This document shows positions 1 through 11,405 of a stretch of 64,000 bases of DNA, piece by piece. The DNA lies in NCBI RefSeq assembly GCF_902686445.1, contig NC_062220.1, positions 91,326,143-91,390,142 of the forward strand, written 5' to 3'. Source of the stretch: Sciurus carolinensis. Lineage: Eukaryota > Chordata > Mammalia > Rodentia > Sciuridae. The notes beneath the pieces are model-generated. The model ran no database searches. It had not been told where the DNA came from and worked only from the letters and a program-made list of their open reading frames with translations. How positions within the stretch are numbered: the first letter of the stretch is position 1; each line of letters begins with the position of its first letter. Position numbers and translations under genes: made by a program.

Positions 1-300
1 GTCTGGCTGTATATTATTTTATTTGTATTAAATATCTAGGAGAGACAAATACATAGAAAGTAGATTGGTAGCAGACTAGGGGGGGAGGACTAAGGGGGAG
101 GCAGGATTACTGCTAGTGAACGTGGGGTTTTCCACTGAGGTAAAGAAAATGCTTTAGAACTAGATAGGGTTTATGATTGCACGCTAGTGTGAATGTGCTG
201 AACACTACTGAATTGTACACTTTATAAGGGTGACTTTTATGGCATCTGAGTTAAAATTTCATATAAGTTACTGTTAACCAAAACAGGAAGAAGGAGCACA
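1..300 (+). mobile_element. Probable old L1 3'-end remnant
   Basis: The stretch around 145-265 (AGAACTAGATAGGGTTTATG, then ACTGAATTGTACACTTTATA) resembles the 3' ends of old L1M-type elements. It is diverged and no boundaries are visible. Confidence 0.4.
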
Positions 301-1082
301 ATGTTAAATGCAAAGACTATATTGAGCATTGGGTCAGCTTTATATGACTCTTGACTAATCTTTATGAAAGTTCCATTCAGTAGTCACTATTAACCCAGCA
401 GATCCCAAGTTTTCAATTCTGTGAATATTTCAAGAAAATTGAAATACATGCATTAATACAGGTTAGAAACCACAATCTAGAGCTTAGATATGTTATTATA
501 TTAACATATTGTCATACAGTTTTATATGATGTAATTATATATTAAATGCTCTATATAAGTTTTTATAGATATTCCACATCTGGTAAATGGGACAAAATGG
601 GCTAAATACACAGTTAAAATATGGGTATTAAAATTCAAAGACATTAGTTATATTAGGTACCATAGCTAATAAATTATAATAAGCTATGAGTCATATTTAT
701 ATTTCCAAGACTAAAAATCCTGTGTATTTTTCTCCACAAAAATTAGGATTCATGTTTTCTTTTCCCCTTAAAGATAATAATATGAGCTTATTAATCACAA
801 AACTTTAATTAGAAGCCTTCAAATTAAAATTCAGATTCAAATTAAAAAAAAAAAAAAAAAAAAAAAAAGAATTTAGCCACTGCCTCTGGTGCCTTCAACT
901 TGAACCAGCTCTACAGACTGTAATGCAGGTCCATGAGAGACTTACTTGGAGTGAATTTTAAAGGATTATAAAATAGTGCTTTAAGTAAAATTAAAGAAAT
1001 TTTGTAAATTGAAAGGAGGTTGAAGAAGGACCTGTTAACTAAGGCAGTTACACAGTCAGGATAGCAGATTAAAAACAATAAA
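301..1082. other. AVL9 intron, A/T-rich unique sequence
   Basis: No open frame or recognisable repeat body is seen apart from an A-run of about 25 bases at 844-868 that is not preceded by a recognisable SINE. It is taken as intronic because AVL9 coding exons resume at 3022. Confidence 0.5.
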
Positions 1083-1180
1083 GGGGTGCTGGGGAGATAG
1101 CTCAGTTGGTAAAGTGCTTGCCTTGCAAGCACAGAGCCCTGGGTTCGATCCCCAGCACCACAAAAAAAAAAAAAAAAAAA
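1083..1180 (+). mobile_element. ID SINE, type A
   Basis: Head GGTGCTGGGGAGATAGCTCA, B-box-like GGGTTCGATCCCC, and a tail of about 20 A passing into AAG repeats. Nearly intact, so a young copy. Confidence 0.9.
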
Positions 1181-1526
1181 AGAAGAAGAAGAAAGCAAAG
1201 AAAAGGAAATGATAGTCTTTGTTGTTATGGGGAAGTATAATTTAGAAAAATTCCAAACTAATTGTAATTTTTGCTATCTATGAAATCCTTTCCAACTTCT
1301 AAAGATTGGGAAAATCCATCTTCAACAAACTGAGGGCACATTTCATCCCTAAAATACAGCCATCCAGGAACAGAAAGAATGATTTTGTGGTCTCTGAGGT
1401 TTTTCAGTCCTATGATTCAGAAATCCAGAATTTTTCTGGAAGAAGTGTTACATATGCTTAATTTGACCCAGAGCAGTTCATTGTCTTTTAAAAAACCATA
1501 AATATCATTTAATAAGTAGTTATGGA

Positions 1527-1600
1527 AGGGCTGTGGATGTTGCTCAGGGGTAGAATACTTGCCTAGTTTACACAAGTAGGGCTTTTACTAGGGTAATTTT
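1527..1600 (+). mobile_element. Degenerate ID SINE
   Basis: GGGCTGTGGATGTTGCTCAG then GGGTAGAATACTTGCCTAG. The tail half has decayed. Confidence 0.6.
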
Positions 1601-1695
1601 TTATTAGACTTTGACAGAAGAACCCCTGAATGTGAGGTAAGGATTTGGATTTCTTGACCTACTCTTTCATAGTCTGACTGTGGTCAAGATGTGTG

Positions 1696-1803
1696 TTTGG
1701 ATTTTGTTTTTTTGTTTGTTTTTTGAGAAAGGGTTTTGCTATGTTGCCCAAGCTGGCCCTGAACTCTTGAGCTCAAGTGATCCTGCCTCAGCCTCCCTAC
1801 TTG
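1696..1803 (-). mobile_element. B1-type SINE fragment
   Basis: Contains GAGAAAGGGTTTTGCTATG, TTGCCCAAGCTGG and CCTGCCTCAGCCTCC, the reverse complement of a B1 (7SL-like) unit. A TTTTG simple repeat follows to about 1850. Confidence 0.75.
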
Positions 1804-1860
1804 GGGTTTTTTGGGGTTTGTTTTTTTGTTTTGTTTTGTTTTGTTTTTAGTTTTTTAGGT

Positions 1861-1976
1861 TTTTTTTAGTTGTCAGTGGACCTTTATTTTATTTATATAC
1901 AGTGCTGAGAATCAAACCCAGTGCCTCACCCATGCTAGGCAAGCACTCTACCACTGAGCCACAACTCCAGCCCTCC
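1861..1976 (-). mobile_element. ID SINE, type B
   Basis: Reverse complement with TAGTTGTCAGTGGACC, the TTTATTTTATTTAT tail and CACTGAGCCACAACTCCAGC. It lies directly beyond a B1 fragment and probably inserted in or next to it. Confidence 0.85.
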
Positions 1977-2082
1977 CTATTTGTTTTAATACAGTTTTTT
2001 TTTTTCCTTTTGTATAATAAAAACAGGAAAGTAAGAATAATGTACATTCCTACAAAAATAAAGTACCATTTTTAAGACCTAC

Positions 2083-2288
2083 TTTTTTTTTTTTTGACTG
2101 AGGAATGAACCCAGGGGCACTTAACCACTGAGCCACATTCCCAACCCCTTTTATATTTTATTTAGAAACAGGGTCTCACTGAGTTGCTTGGAACCTCCCT
2201 AAATTGCTGAGGCTGGCTTTGAACTCCCAATCCTCCTGCTTCAACCTCCTTAGCTGCTGGGATTACAGGTGAACACCATTGCATCCCA
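2083..2288 (-). mobile_element. B1-dID SINE
   Basis: The ID half (CCACTGAGCCACATTCCC) precedes the B1 half (CAGGGTCTCACTGAGTTGC to GCTGGGATTACAGGTG), in reverse orientation. Confidence 0.85.
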
Positions 2289-2298
2289 CAAGACCTGT

Positions 2299-2405
2299 TT
2301 TTTTTTTTTTTTTTTTTTTTTTGGGTTTTTGGGTGCTGGGGATCGAACCCAGGGCCTTGTGCTTACAAGGCAAGCACTCTACTGACTGAGCTATCTCCCC
2401 AGCCC
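2299..2405 (-). mobile_element. ID SINE, type A, with TSD
   Basis: Flanked by perfect 10-bp duplications CAAGACCTGT at 2289-2298 and 2406-2415. The poly(T) run marks the 3' end and GAGCTATCTCCCCAGCCC the head. Confidence 0.93.
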
Positions 2406-2586
2406 CAAGACCTGTATTTTTAATTGCTTTTTTAACAAAGTACGGATTTTGCCAGTCCATCCACAAATCTCATGACCAGTAGCACACATTCATGAGTTGA
2501 CCTGGATCAAGGTATAATTCATGACCAGGACCTCAAGTCAATGACTCACCCTTACTGTCCTGATGAGCTCTTAAAAAATGTTTATG

Positions 2587-2702
2587 GGCAGGCACATTGG
2601 CACGTTCCTCCCAGCTACATGGGAGGATCACTTAACCCAGGAATTTGAGACCAACCCAGGCAACATGGGAAAGCCCTATCTTGATAAAATAAAAATAAAA
2701 AA
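2587..2702 (+). mobile_element. B1-like SINE without ID half
   Basis: GGCAGGCACATTGGCACG, then GGGAGGATCACTTAACCCAG and an A-rich end of AAATAAAAATAAAA. An older, diverged copy. Confidence 0.65.
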
Positions 2703-3021
2703 TGGTGATGCTTGGGCCCCAACCCAGACCAAATAATTCAGAATATCAGAGTATACTAATATAACTGCCATCCCCCAAATCACACATACAAACACCCATT
2801 TAACAAGAGAGGAAACTAAAACTGAGGGTTTGAATAACCTCTTTTTGATCTCATAGCATTAATGGAAAGCTATGACCAGTCCTGATTTCCTGATAGCAAG
2901 TTCAGAACACTACCACCCAGTTGTCACCCCTGAGAAGTTTATGAATATTTTTTTGTGGTAACTCTTTTCTGCAGCTTTTCCGTGAAAAACTCCTGATCTA
3001 AATTCAAACTTTGTTTTATAG

Positions 3022-3075
3022 CCATCCATTTCAAGGCCAGTACTCGGTGTCAGACATGAAGTTAAGATTCTCACA
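3022..3075 (+). CDS. AVL9: AVL9 coding exon, third from last
   Basis: The acceptor is TTTTATAG before CCATCC and the donor is CTCACA/GTGAGT. The exon is 54 bp, enters one base before a codon boundary and leaves two bases (CA) of a His codon that the next exon completes. It encodes HPFQGQYSVSDMKLRFS. Confidence 0.85.
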
Positions 3076-6000
3076 GTGAGTACTCAAAAAAAATGTGGGG
3101 AAAATTCTTCTGTCTGAATTTATGCCATGTGTTTCATTGCTGATTGGGAATTTTGTTTTTCCACTTGATAAACTGCTTTAAGTAGTAACCAAGTATGTGC
3201 ATGACATTGTCTAGCTTGGCAGTGTGTATTTCAAAGTAAAAACACTTCTGTTCCATGATGGAGACGAGTATGAACTAATAATAGGATTTGCCATTCTTAT
3301 TTTGGTGAAGTACCTTTGGCAAATCACATCTGTCCAGGAGATTTAACCACACTTCACCATTTTTTTGTTTCATCTAAATCTTTTAGTATATTCTGAAAAT
3401 TTGCACTTCAATGGTTAATAAATTTTATAACAAATAATGAATAATTTTAACTTCCTAATAATTCTAATTTGGTATGGTTATAGAATGATGAATGTATGTG
3501 TGCATGTGTGAGATTTTTTAAATTATACTTAACACTTCTGTCTTTTACTCAGTTCTGTTCAGAATAGTGAACGTGGCAAAAAAATTGGAAACGTCATGGT
3601 CACAACTAGCCGGAATGTCGTACAAACAGGAAAAGCTGTTGGTAAGGCATACCTTTAACCAGGAACAGATTGAAGTTGTGCATATCTATTTTCTGTCCTC
3701 AATATGTAATTGATAAAAACATAAAGTTGTAGAGAACTGCATATCACATAATAATACAAGAGGGTTTTTCAAATTTAAATCTGACTTATTTAAAACAATT
3801 ACCCATTACCCAGATAGTATAGGATTCAGCAGTTTCACACATCTGATGGATAGTGACAAAATTTTCCAATGAGATCACTATTCTGCCACCAGGGTTGAAA
3901 CTTCACTGGAGTTTTTTGCCCCATTCCCTGTGCTGCCCACAGTTTTTTTCTTTTTTTTTTTAGTTGTAGATGGACATAATACTTTTATTTTATTTATTCA
4001 TTTTTATGTGGTGCTGAGGATTGAGCCCATTGCCTCACACATGCCAGGCAAGTGCTCTACCACTGAGCCACAACCCCAGCCCCCACAGTTCTTAATAAAT
4101 AGCAGAGACTCACAATAAAATGGGCATTAGGAGCTGCTGTCTTCTGAGGTATTATCACCTGACAAGGAAAATGAATGAAACAGAAGGTTGATTTTTTTGT
4201 TGTTGTTGTCGTTGTTAAAGATCAACAATATTATAAAATCTTTATAGATAATAAAGAGAAAGAGAAATTCCCGGCACAGTGGCACACGCCTATAATTCCA
4301 GCAACTCAGTAGATTGAGGCAGGAGAATTGCAACTTCAAGACCAGCCTCAGCAACTTAGCAAGGTTCTTATAAACTTAGCAAAACCCTATCTCAAAATAA
4401 AAATAAAAAGGGCTAGGGATGCATCTCAGTTGTAGAGCCCACCTGGGTTCAATTCCCATTACCAAAAAAGAGAGAGAGAGAGAGAGAAGACACAAATAAC
4501 CAATAGTGGAATGAAGGAAGGTACATCACTATAGCTCTTCCAGAAATTAGAAATAAAGAAATACTATGAATATTTCTATGTCCCAACAAATTTGAAAACA
4601 CAGATGAAATATTACAAGTTCTTTGAAAGACTCAAATTACCAAAACTGATGCAATAAGAAAAAGAAAATCTGAATACTTCTAAATATCTAGTAGAGAAAT
4701 TGAACTCAAAATTTAAAACTTTGGCACAGGTTTTTAATTTAGCACTTGCCTATATGGTTTCACTTTGAATTTTTATCAAACATTTAAGGACAAAGTAATA
4801 CTAATTTTACATAAAATCTTTTCAGAAAATAGTGCATGAGGTAGTACTCCCCCAATTCATTTGATAAGGCTGGACCCAGATACCACAGCCAGACAAATAA
4901 TAGCATGCTAAGTATAATTCTGAACCTAACTTTATTCACTTAAAAACTTTTTTTTTTTTTTTTTTTTTTGGCAGTACTGGGAATCAAATTTAGGGCCTCA
5001 TGAGTGTTAAGCAGATGTCTTACCAATGAGCTACATCCCCAACCCCTTATATTTTGAGACAGGATCTCACTGAATTGCCCGAGCTGTCCTTGAACCTTGT
5101 GATCATCTTGCTTTAGCTTCTCCAGTAGCTGGGATTACAGGTGTGTGCCACCATACCTAGCCATAAAATATTTTGAAGATTGTTCCATAACCATTCTAAA
5201 GATATTTCTCATTTCTTTTCTGTATTTTTAACTTTTTCTTTTGATTTCTAACTTAGAAACATTGTAATAATACAGGGAACTTCAGTTACCTTTGATTCAC
5301 CAATTATTTTTTACTTCATTTGCTTTGTCATACCAATATATGAAATCAGCTACCTCTCATTTCTTAGCTCCCAAGAGGTTAACTAACCCTTACTAAACAC
5401 AGTTCAAAAGCTCCAGAATGAGGTAATCTCCATGTAGGGATCCTGATAGTTCCAACAGCCTATATGCCTAGAAGGACAATGAAAGAACTCCATAGACTCA
5501 TTTTAAAAGATAAACACAGGACATACAGCTGCACCACAAGATTCATTTTGTTTTATTTTGTTTTCATGGTACTGGGGATTGAACCCTTTCTTTATGCATT
5601 CTAGGCAAGTGCTCTACCACTGAGCTACATCCCAGTTCTTTTTTATTTTTGAGACAGATCTTGATAGGTTACAGGCTAACCTTGAATTTAAGATCCTCCT
5701 GCCTCAGCCTACTGAGTTGCTGGGATTACAGAAGTGCACCATCACACTCAGCTACTGTACTTGATTTTTAGTGATGCCACTGCTAATAATTCAATCCTAA
5801 GACCAAGCCAGGCATAGCAGCACATGCCTCTAATCACATGCCCTATAATCCCAGTGGCTTGGGAAGCTGAGGCAGGAGGATCACAAGTTCAAAGCCAGCC
5901 TCAGCAAATTAGCAAGACCCTAAGCAACTCAGTGAGATCTCGTCTCTAAACAAAATACAAAAAAGGACTGGGGATGTGGCTTAGTGGTTAAGTGCCCCTG

Positions 6001-6668
6001 GGTTCAATCCCTGCTACCAATCAATAGATTCATTCATTCATTCATTCATTCACTCACTCATTCTAAGGCCAGGCTTCTTCTACATTCCTCTCTCTCAGAA
6101 TGTTGATTCAACTCAAATAATTTCATGTTGGTATCAATTTTTGAGGCAGATGGAGCTCTGTAGTTGTTGAATATAACACATTTTTTAGCTTATAAAAAAT
6201 TTCCCTAAGACAGCCTAACCACTCTTCCCCAATTAGGTTGTTATCAATTATCAACTCAATATTTAAGCTACAAAGAGCACTTTTTAGGCTCTCCAAATAA
6301 TTCTTACACATAGCCAGTGTTGACATTAATATTGTATTAAACGAGTTGATAAATAGCTTTCAAATGCTAGAATGGACTTCTACACCAGTTTCCTATAAGA
6401 CATTCCCACATGGAGAGGGATTGTCTTGAAACCAGAATGTAAATGGTTATTTTCCTAATTATAACATATTGGTGTCCAGTGAGTTAATGTTTATTAATGA
6501 GCATTGGTCTCTCACTGACATTTTTTCTTATTTTTCCTGTCATTCCACCCAGGTCAGTCAGTTGGAGGAGCTTTTTCCAGTGCAAAGACAGCTATGTCTT
6601 CGTGGCTTTCTACCTTCACCACTTCTGCCCCGCAGAGTCTCCCTGAGCCACCCGATGGGAAGCCCTGA
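3022..6668 (+). CDS. AVL9: AVL9, C-terminal coding exons (partial gene)
   Basis: The coding parts are 3022-3075, 3553-3641 and 6553-6668; the upstream exons lie outside the window. Spliced, they give about 86 residues starting HPFQGQYSVSDMKLRFSH, passing through SERGKKIGNVMVTTSRNV, and ending WLSTFTTS...PPDGKP before TGA at 6666-6668. This is the C-terminus of AVL9 as I recall it (about 648 residues in human). AVL9 is a conserved DENN/longin-related protein of the late secretory pathway, linked in mammals to epithelial cell migration; the DENN part is not in this window. Every junction has GT/AG and the phases match (2 then 1). The tail is rich in Ser/Thr and Gly/Ala and low in hydrophobic runs, so it looks flexible rather than membrane-spanning. 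It is transcribed towards KBTBD2. Identity rests on recalled sequence. Confidence 0.88.
3553..3641 (+). CDS. AVL9: AVL9 penultimate coding exon
   Basis: The acceptor is CTTTTACTCAG and the donor is GCTGTTG/GTAAGG. The exon is 89 bp and encodes the basic, conserved stretch SVQNSERGKKIGNVMV followed by TTSRNVVQTGKAV. It ends on the first base of a codon (G). This matters because both the terminal exon at 6553 and the distal exon at 16700 begin with two bases that complete a sense codon. Confidence 0.88.
3943..4082 (-). mobile_element. ID SINE, type B
   Basis: TAGTTGTAGATGGACATAAT through GTGGTGCTGAGGATTGAGCC to CACTGAGCCACAACCCCAGC. Lies in the last AVL9 intron. Confidence 0.9.
4269..4487 (+). 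mobile_element. B1-dID SINE
   Basis: CCCGGCACAGTGGCACACGC starts the B1 half; GGGCTAGGGATGCATCTCAG starts the ID half. It ends in an AGAG microsatellite of about 20 bases. Confidence 0.85.
4488..4948. other. AVL9 intron, no feature seen
   Basis: A/T-rich sequence between SINEs. No exon-like block with splice sites was found on either strand. Confidence 0.5.
4949..5164 (-). mobile_element. B1-dID SINE
   Basis: A T-run of about 19 bases, then GGCAGTACTGGGAATC, GAGCTACATCCCCAACCCC, and the B1 half ending GGGATTACAGGTGTGTGCC. Confidence 0.85.
5546..5754 (-). mobile_element. B1-dID SINE
   Basis: GGTACTGGGGATTGAACCC, CCACTGAGCTACATCCCAG, then GAGACAGATCTTGATAGG and TGCTGGGATTACAG. Confidence 0.85.
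5804..6020 (+). mobile_element. B1-dID SINE with internal partial duplication
   Basis: The B1 half repeats its CATGCC/TAATC segment (TGCCTCTAATCACATGCC then CTATAATCCC), a small internal duplication. The ID half is GGACTGGGGATGTGGCTTAG. An ATTC microsatellite follows at about 6027-6063. Confidence 0.85.
6027..6063 (+). repeat. (ATTC)n microsatellite
   Basis: About eight ATTC/ACTC units directly after the SINE tail. Confidence 0.85.
6064..6552. other. AVL9 last intron, 3' end
   Basis: Unique sequence with no recognised repeat, leading into the acceptor at 6551-6552. Confidence 0.5.
6553..6668 (+). CDS. AVL9: AVL9 terminal coding exon
   Basis: The acceptor is CATTCCACCCAG. Translation reads GQSVGGAFSSAKTAMSSWL and ends PEPPDGKP with TGA at 6666-6668. 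A longer open frame crosses this region in another register, but only this register joins the upstream exons and matches the recalled AVL9 C-terminus. Confidence 0.87.
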
Positions 6669-7579
6669 GGCTGGCAGCAGAGGATGCATGGCTGTCTTAG
6701 GTGTTAAGTGCTCCTTTCCATCTGCTGCTCTCAACCTCTCCTTCACTGGCCCTGGGTCCACAGTAGGGGACCGAGATGTAGAACTGTTTACATGGACAGT
6801 TGCCCTCTTTCTAAATGAAGATCACAGGATGCTAAAAAGATGGAATCACATCTACAGCAGGGATGGGCTTTCCAGGTTGGGGTTTAAATTGACTACTTTT
6901 ATTTCATTCTGAGCCTGATTAAAACACACAATGAACCATCTAATGAACTTTAAATTCTGAGATTGTACATTTGTTTACTTTAGAATAGTTTTTACTTATG
7001 TATATTTTGTTCTGTTTTGCTATTGAATATCTAGATGGTCATCGTAATTTATATTTGCTAAAATTAAGTTATATTACTATTTTAATTTCTCTAAAGTTGG
7101 CCCTAAAATGTGTTTATAAAGTTGACAGGCCACACAGTTCAGCCTTTATTTTCCTTAGAGGACAATTTTTGGTTTGTTTTCTAACCACAAAACACGTTTA
7201 GCAGTTCATTTCCTCCCAGAACTATGAATGTCAGAAGGGGAAGTGCTGAGACTAGAGTGTCTTATTTCAGGTTTTTAATTTGCTCTTTCCTAACAAACTT
7301 GCTTTGAAGCAGCCAGGAGTGCCAGTGTGCTCCCATCCTCTTGCCGACTGAGCCAGTGAGTGTGCAGAGAACTAGCACAGTGATGGTGACAGTGGTGTTG
7401 AAGCAGTTTGACATGAATGTGTCTGCAGGGCAGTACTCTCAAAGACCCGTATGTTACTTTTGTCAACTTCAGTCATGGTACTGTCCTTACCAACATTTTT
7501 TTTTAATCCAAAGTTTGTGACTTCTGTTTCTTGTTTTGAATAGTTTTCCATTAGTCTTGTTTTTGTTTGAGGGGGGGTG

Positions 7580-7667
7580 TTTTGTTTCTTGGCACTGCTG
7601 GGGATTGAACCTTGGGCCTCACACATGCCAGGTGAGTGCTCCACCACTGAGATACGTTCCCAACCCA
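7580..7667 (-). mobile_element. ID SINE inside the AVL9 3'UTR
   Basis: GGCACTGCTGGGGATTGAAC to ACCACTGAGATACGTTCCC. It is antisense to the presumed AVL9 transcript. Confidence 0.85.
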
Positions 7668-8316
7668 GTGTTTTTCTTCACAAAGTTTTTCAAGGTACTT
7701 GGCCTTCCCAGTTCCTTGACAGTCGTCTTGTAATCAGTCCCTGCCCCCTTCTTAAAAAGTTTGTAAAATAAAAATAAAATGATTCATAAATACTAAGTAG
7801 AAATCTCAACATAGCTCACATTTAGAAAAGCAGGAGGCAAGAGAAGAAAACTACAGCCATGCCCTCAGTCACCTATTTCCTAAAGGATGTCTGTTTTAGG
7901 TTGCCACATGCATGTGTGTGCTGCTTGCTGATTATCTGTACACAGCTAGAGCTCAGGTGTTTGCCTGCTCAGTTCATTTGTTTTTCAAGGGGACTTGAAT
8001 GATGTTCTCAGGGAGTGCTCATGGGGAACAGATTGCCTTTTCAGTAACAAAGGACACTTGGACAGTCATTGTGAGTATAGCCTACATAGGCTATAGCACG
8101 TATTGGGGAAATAAGGGACCTAATTAAGGACACTGATTATATTTGATTATTTGATTTATCCCTTTTAAAATGTTTGTTTACAAAGGAAATTCTCCTAAAG
8201 CTTGGGAAATGAACACAGAGGCATAATCTAAATATCCTTAAATTTTCCAGTTTGTGCTACCCAAGTCTAATAAATCTAAAGGCATATTTATGTTGGAGCT
8301 TAACAACTCAAGAAAT

Positions 8317-8512
8317 CAGCCACGTGCAGTGGCACATACCTGTAATCCCAGTGACTTGGGAGGCTGAGGCAGAAGGATCACAAGTTGGAGGCTGGCCTCA
8401 GCAACTTGGCAAGACCCTGTCTCAAAAAAGACTGGGGATGTAGCTCAGTGGCAAAGCATCCCTGGTTTCAATCCATAGTTACCCTCTACCGCCCCCCCCC
8501 AAAAAAAAAACC
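8317..8512 (+). mobile_element. B1-dID SINE inside the AVL9 3'UTR
   Basis: CAGCCACGTGCAGTGGCACA, GAGGCTGAGGCAGAAGGATC, then GACTGGGGATGTAGCTCAGT. It is in opposite orientation to the ID copy at 7580-7667, so the two ID parts could pair in an RNA. Confidence 0.88.
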
Positions 8513-11378
8513 TCGAGAATTTAGTGATGATAAATTAAAGGGCTTAATGTGAGAACTTCATTATTTCATGTTAGCCAAGAAAATTAACCTCAGGAAATAT
8601 TTTAAGATAAGAAAATAATACCAAACAGAACCTTAAAAGGTACTTTAATCAGTGTTGTGCTGAGACTATAAAGAATTCATTTAAGATCTCATCTCATTTC
8701 AAGGCCACATGATTAGTTGGAGCATGATAGTATATTCATGTGCAGTCGTTACCTCTCAACTGCCAGAAGGTCACACTGCCAGAAGCTGAGAGCCCTCTGT
8801 GAAGGGTCAGCCAGCAAGACACTGGTTCCTCCTTTAGTTTGTGCCAGGTTTGTATGACAGGTGTAAGATTCCCATCTCCCATCCAAAATCAATCCAACCC
8901 ATATCTTGGAGACCACTGAAGTAAAAATAGTTAAACAAAATTTAACTTTGCTTTTATATCACTTGTTCCTCGATTGAATGTCTATTTTAATTGGACATTT
9001 AATTAATGTTTCAAGTTAAGAGTTTAACTCTTAAGTAAGCACTTAAATATCTTAGAAGATAGAACTTTTAGCAGAAATGGTCAGGTTCTGGGAAGTACTG
9101 GAGTTTTCAAGATTCATAGGCCATTATATTGTTTGGAGGAGCCCCAAGACAGCAGTGTTTTGAGGGCAAGAAGGCTGGCCCTTGTCCTGGCAGCCCACAT
9201 AATTCAGACTCACATTCCAGGCTCCAGCCTAGTGACCAGTTCAGAAGCAGTAGCCCCTCTCCAGACACTGGTTCTGGGAGCATTAGAGACCACTGGGGCT
9301 GTCTCCTTACATCACATCAATAAAAGGTGTACCTGTTGGTGGCTACACTTTCTCCAGTGATTGCCAAGAACTGAGTATTTTTAACTAGACTCGAGGGAGC
9401 TAGAGTCAGCCAGCCATTCTCAGGTGTGCAGGCACACAGGCCGTATCTATAACTGGAGGTAGTTTTGTTGCTGTCCAGGTGACTTAAAGTAGTGTTTGAG
9501 GAAAAACCATAGCATATTCCTACCAGGCACTGTAATAACAACGGCATAGGTAAGGTGGGGAGATCTAAGGCTGAGTCTGGGCTAGATAAATAGAAAAAGT
9601 TGCATGTTGCAAAGGCTTAGAATGATTTTGTGTATGTATTTGGCTCATGTGACCAGTATGAATAGTGTATCCCCAAATCCTTTTAGTGATTGGCTGGCTC
9701 CCAAGCCCTAAAGAATTCTTAACCTTTTTCACTTTAGGATATAGCAGCACTTATCTTCAGCAGCAAACCAGAGAAATGACCTCACTTCCTCAACTGTATC
9801 CTGCTTTCCAAGTTCTCTACTAATTAAGCATTTAATGTTTTTTTAGATTAATTTCCTTTGGAAAACCAAGGAGAAAGTAAATAGAAGGAAAGAGAAGTGA
9901 GAAATGGTTGCATGACTAAGGAACAGATACTTAAAATCTGAATGAAAAGTATTTTGAGAGCAGTATTTAATCTGCTAAAGGTTATAAGAATTGTTTTAGA
10001 AAGAAGTTAGAATTTAATCTACTAGTAACAAATCTCTAAATGAAACTATGGCATTATCTTCCTGGCAGGCAGATTTTGTTAATACGTTTTATTCTGTGGA
10101 GAAAAGTTCTGTGGAACTTAATAGTCAGTGGTCTTTTTCTCACCAGTGCTGGTGATAAGTTTGGGAGCCCTTAGTGCTGTAAGGGGCCAATGTCCCAATC
10201 CTTAACCACAGAAAGATGTCTGCTGCAGCCAGTGTGGAGAGTAGATAAATGTGGCCTGTTAACTGTATTGGGCAGTTGTTGGGACTCTTGAAATGGCATC
10301 AACATTGACATGTTCTGATTCTTTGGTCAGAGATGGCATGGCATTCATGACTTCCACCCATCCCTTGGTACCCTTTAAACATGACAGAGAACACTGCCCT
10401 GATCACTGAAGGTCATTGTCATTCCATGTAGCATGTAACGTGCCACTAGGAGTTTTCTCATTCCAGGTCTTCAGGCTTCATTACACTGGAATTATTCTTC
10501 CATAGTTTCCAACATTCCATAAATATTTGTCAAAGACAAAGAAAAGGAATGTGCATTTCTGTTCTTTTCATATAATTGACTTTGTACACATAACTTCCTG
10601 CTTTCATTATGGAGAAGAAACTAGCTCCCTTCTGTGGTAACTCCAAAGTTAAGAGATTGTGCATGTCTGAGGGGTTGGATATATTTTGTAAAACTCTAAA
10701 TACGTTTGTATTTCTGTGCTGTTCAGAAGTTTACCTTTTTACTTATACTAATTAAAGATATAGAAACTATATATTTAAATCATGTAAATGGAATACAGTT
10801 TAGGGGGTTTTTCCAATCTTATTTTTCATCAGCTTCTCACACACATGTAGTATGCTGCTCAAATTTTTTTGTGTGCAATATAAACATTTGAACATTTCAG
10901 TCAGGTACTGAGCCAGAAAAGGTCATTGAAGTTTTCAGAAAGCTTCTGTGCTTAGAAAATATTTTGTTGTTTTCTTAAAATATTAATATTTTATAGCTGG
11001 AAAAATAAGATCAAGACTTATATGTTTCAGGCCATTTGGTCATTTGTTCCTAAATTTAGGAAGCATTTGATTAATGAGTTGGTAAAGGCACTTAGTGGTT
11101 ATAAAAATAGTTTAGACATTTGAGATGAAAGACTTTCCACAGTTTCTAAGAAAGTTTAGCTTAGAAAAGTTTAAAAAGTTTTTTAAGGAAATTTAGCTGT
11201 GCCACATGTTTTGATCAGAAAGGTAGTTTCTCCTTGTTCTAGTAGTTTTATAATTTGTATTTGTTCTTTGTTTCTGTTGTCACCTGCTTTTAAAAAAAAG
11301 TATTAAAATTATAAATCACGTCTAATCATATTGAATTGTAAAACTTCTATTGTATCTTTATTTTTAAAAAAAAATGAG

Positions 11379-11384
11379 AATAAA
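11379..11384 (+). terminator. Candidate distal AVL9 poly(A) signal
   Basis: AATAAA within GAGAATAAAATTATCC, followed within 15 bases by the T/G-rich CTGTTTGTCC. It is the best-placed signal at the end of the repeat-poor block. Alternatives lie near 7766 and in CACTAAATAAAGGG around 13137-13144. Confidence 0.35.
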
Positions 11385-11405
11385 ATTATCCTGTTTGTCC
11401 TGCAT

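Larger units (their letters stand above)
6669..11405 (+). other. AVL9: Probable AVL9 3' untranslated region
   Basis: No coding signal follows the stop. Stretches 6669-7575, 7670-8310 and 8515-11400 are mostly free of recognisable repeats, as expected of a long 3'UTR. Poly(A) signals lie near 7766 and at 11379-11384 (AATAAA followed by a T/G-rich stretch). The later one gives a UTR of about 4.7 kb, close to the multi-kilobase UTR I recall for human AVL9. The 3' end is inferred. Confidence 0.45.

Noticed and set aside
1083..1160. Possible tRNA genes (many GCTCAGTTGGTAGAG and GGTTCGATCC boxes)
   Set aside because: All such loci are ID SINEs with the fixed GGGGCTGGGG head and A tails. None folds visibly into a full cloverleaf with a 7-bp acceptor stem.
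6469..6912. 147-codon + strand frame overlapping the AVL9 terminal exon
   Set aside because: It is in a different register from the spliced AVL9 frame, crosses the acceptor and the 3'UTR, and resembles no known protein.
9129..9360. Two overlapping + frames of 64 and 75 codons
   Set aside because: They lie in the presumed AVL9 3'UTR in different registers, with no recognised domain.
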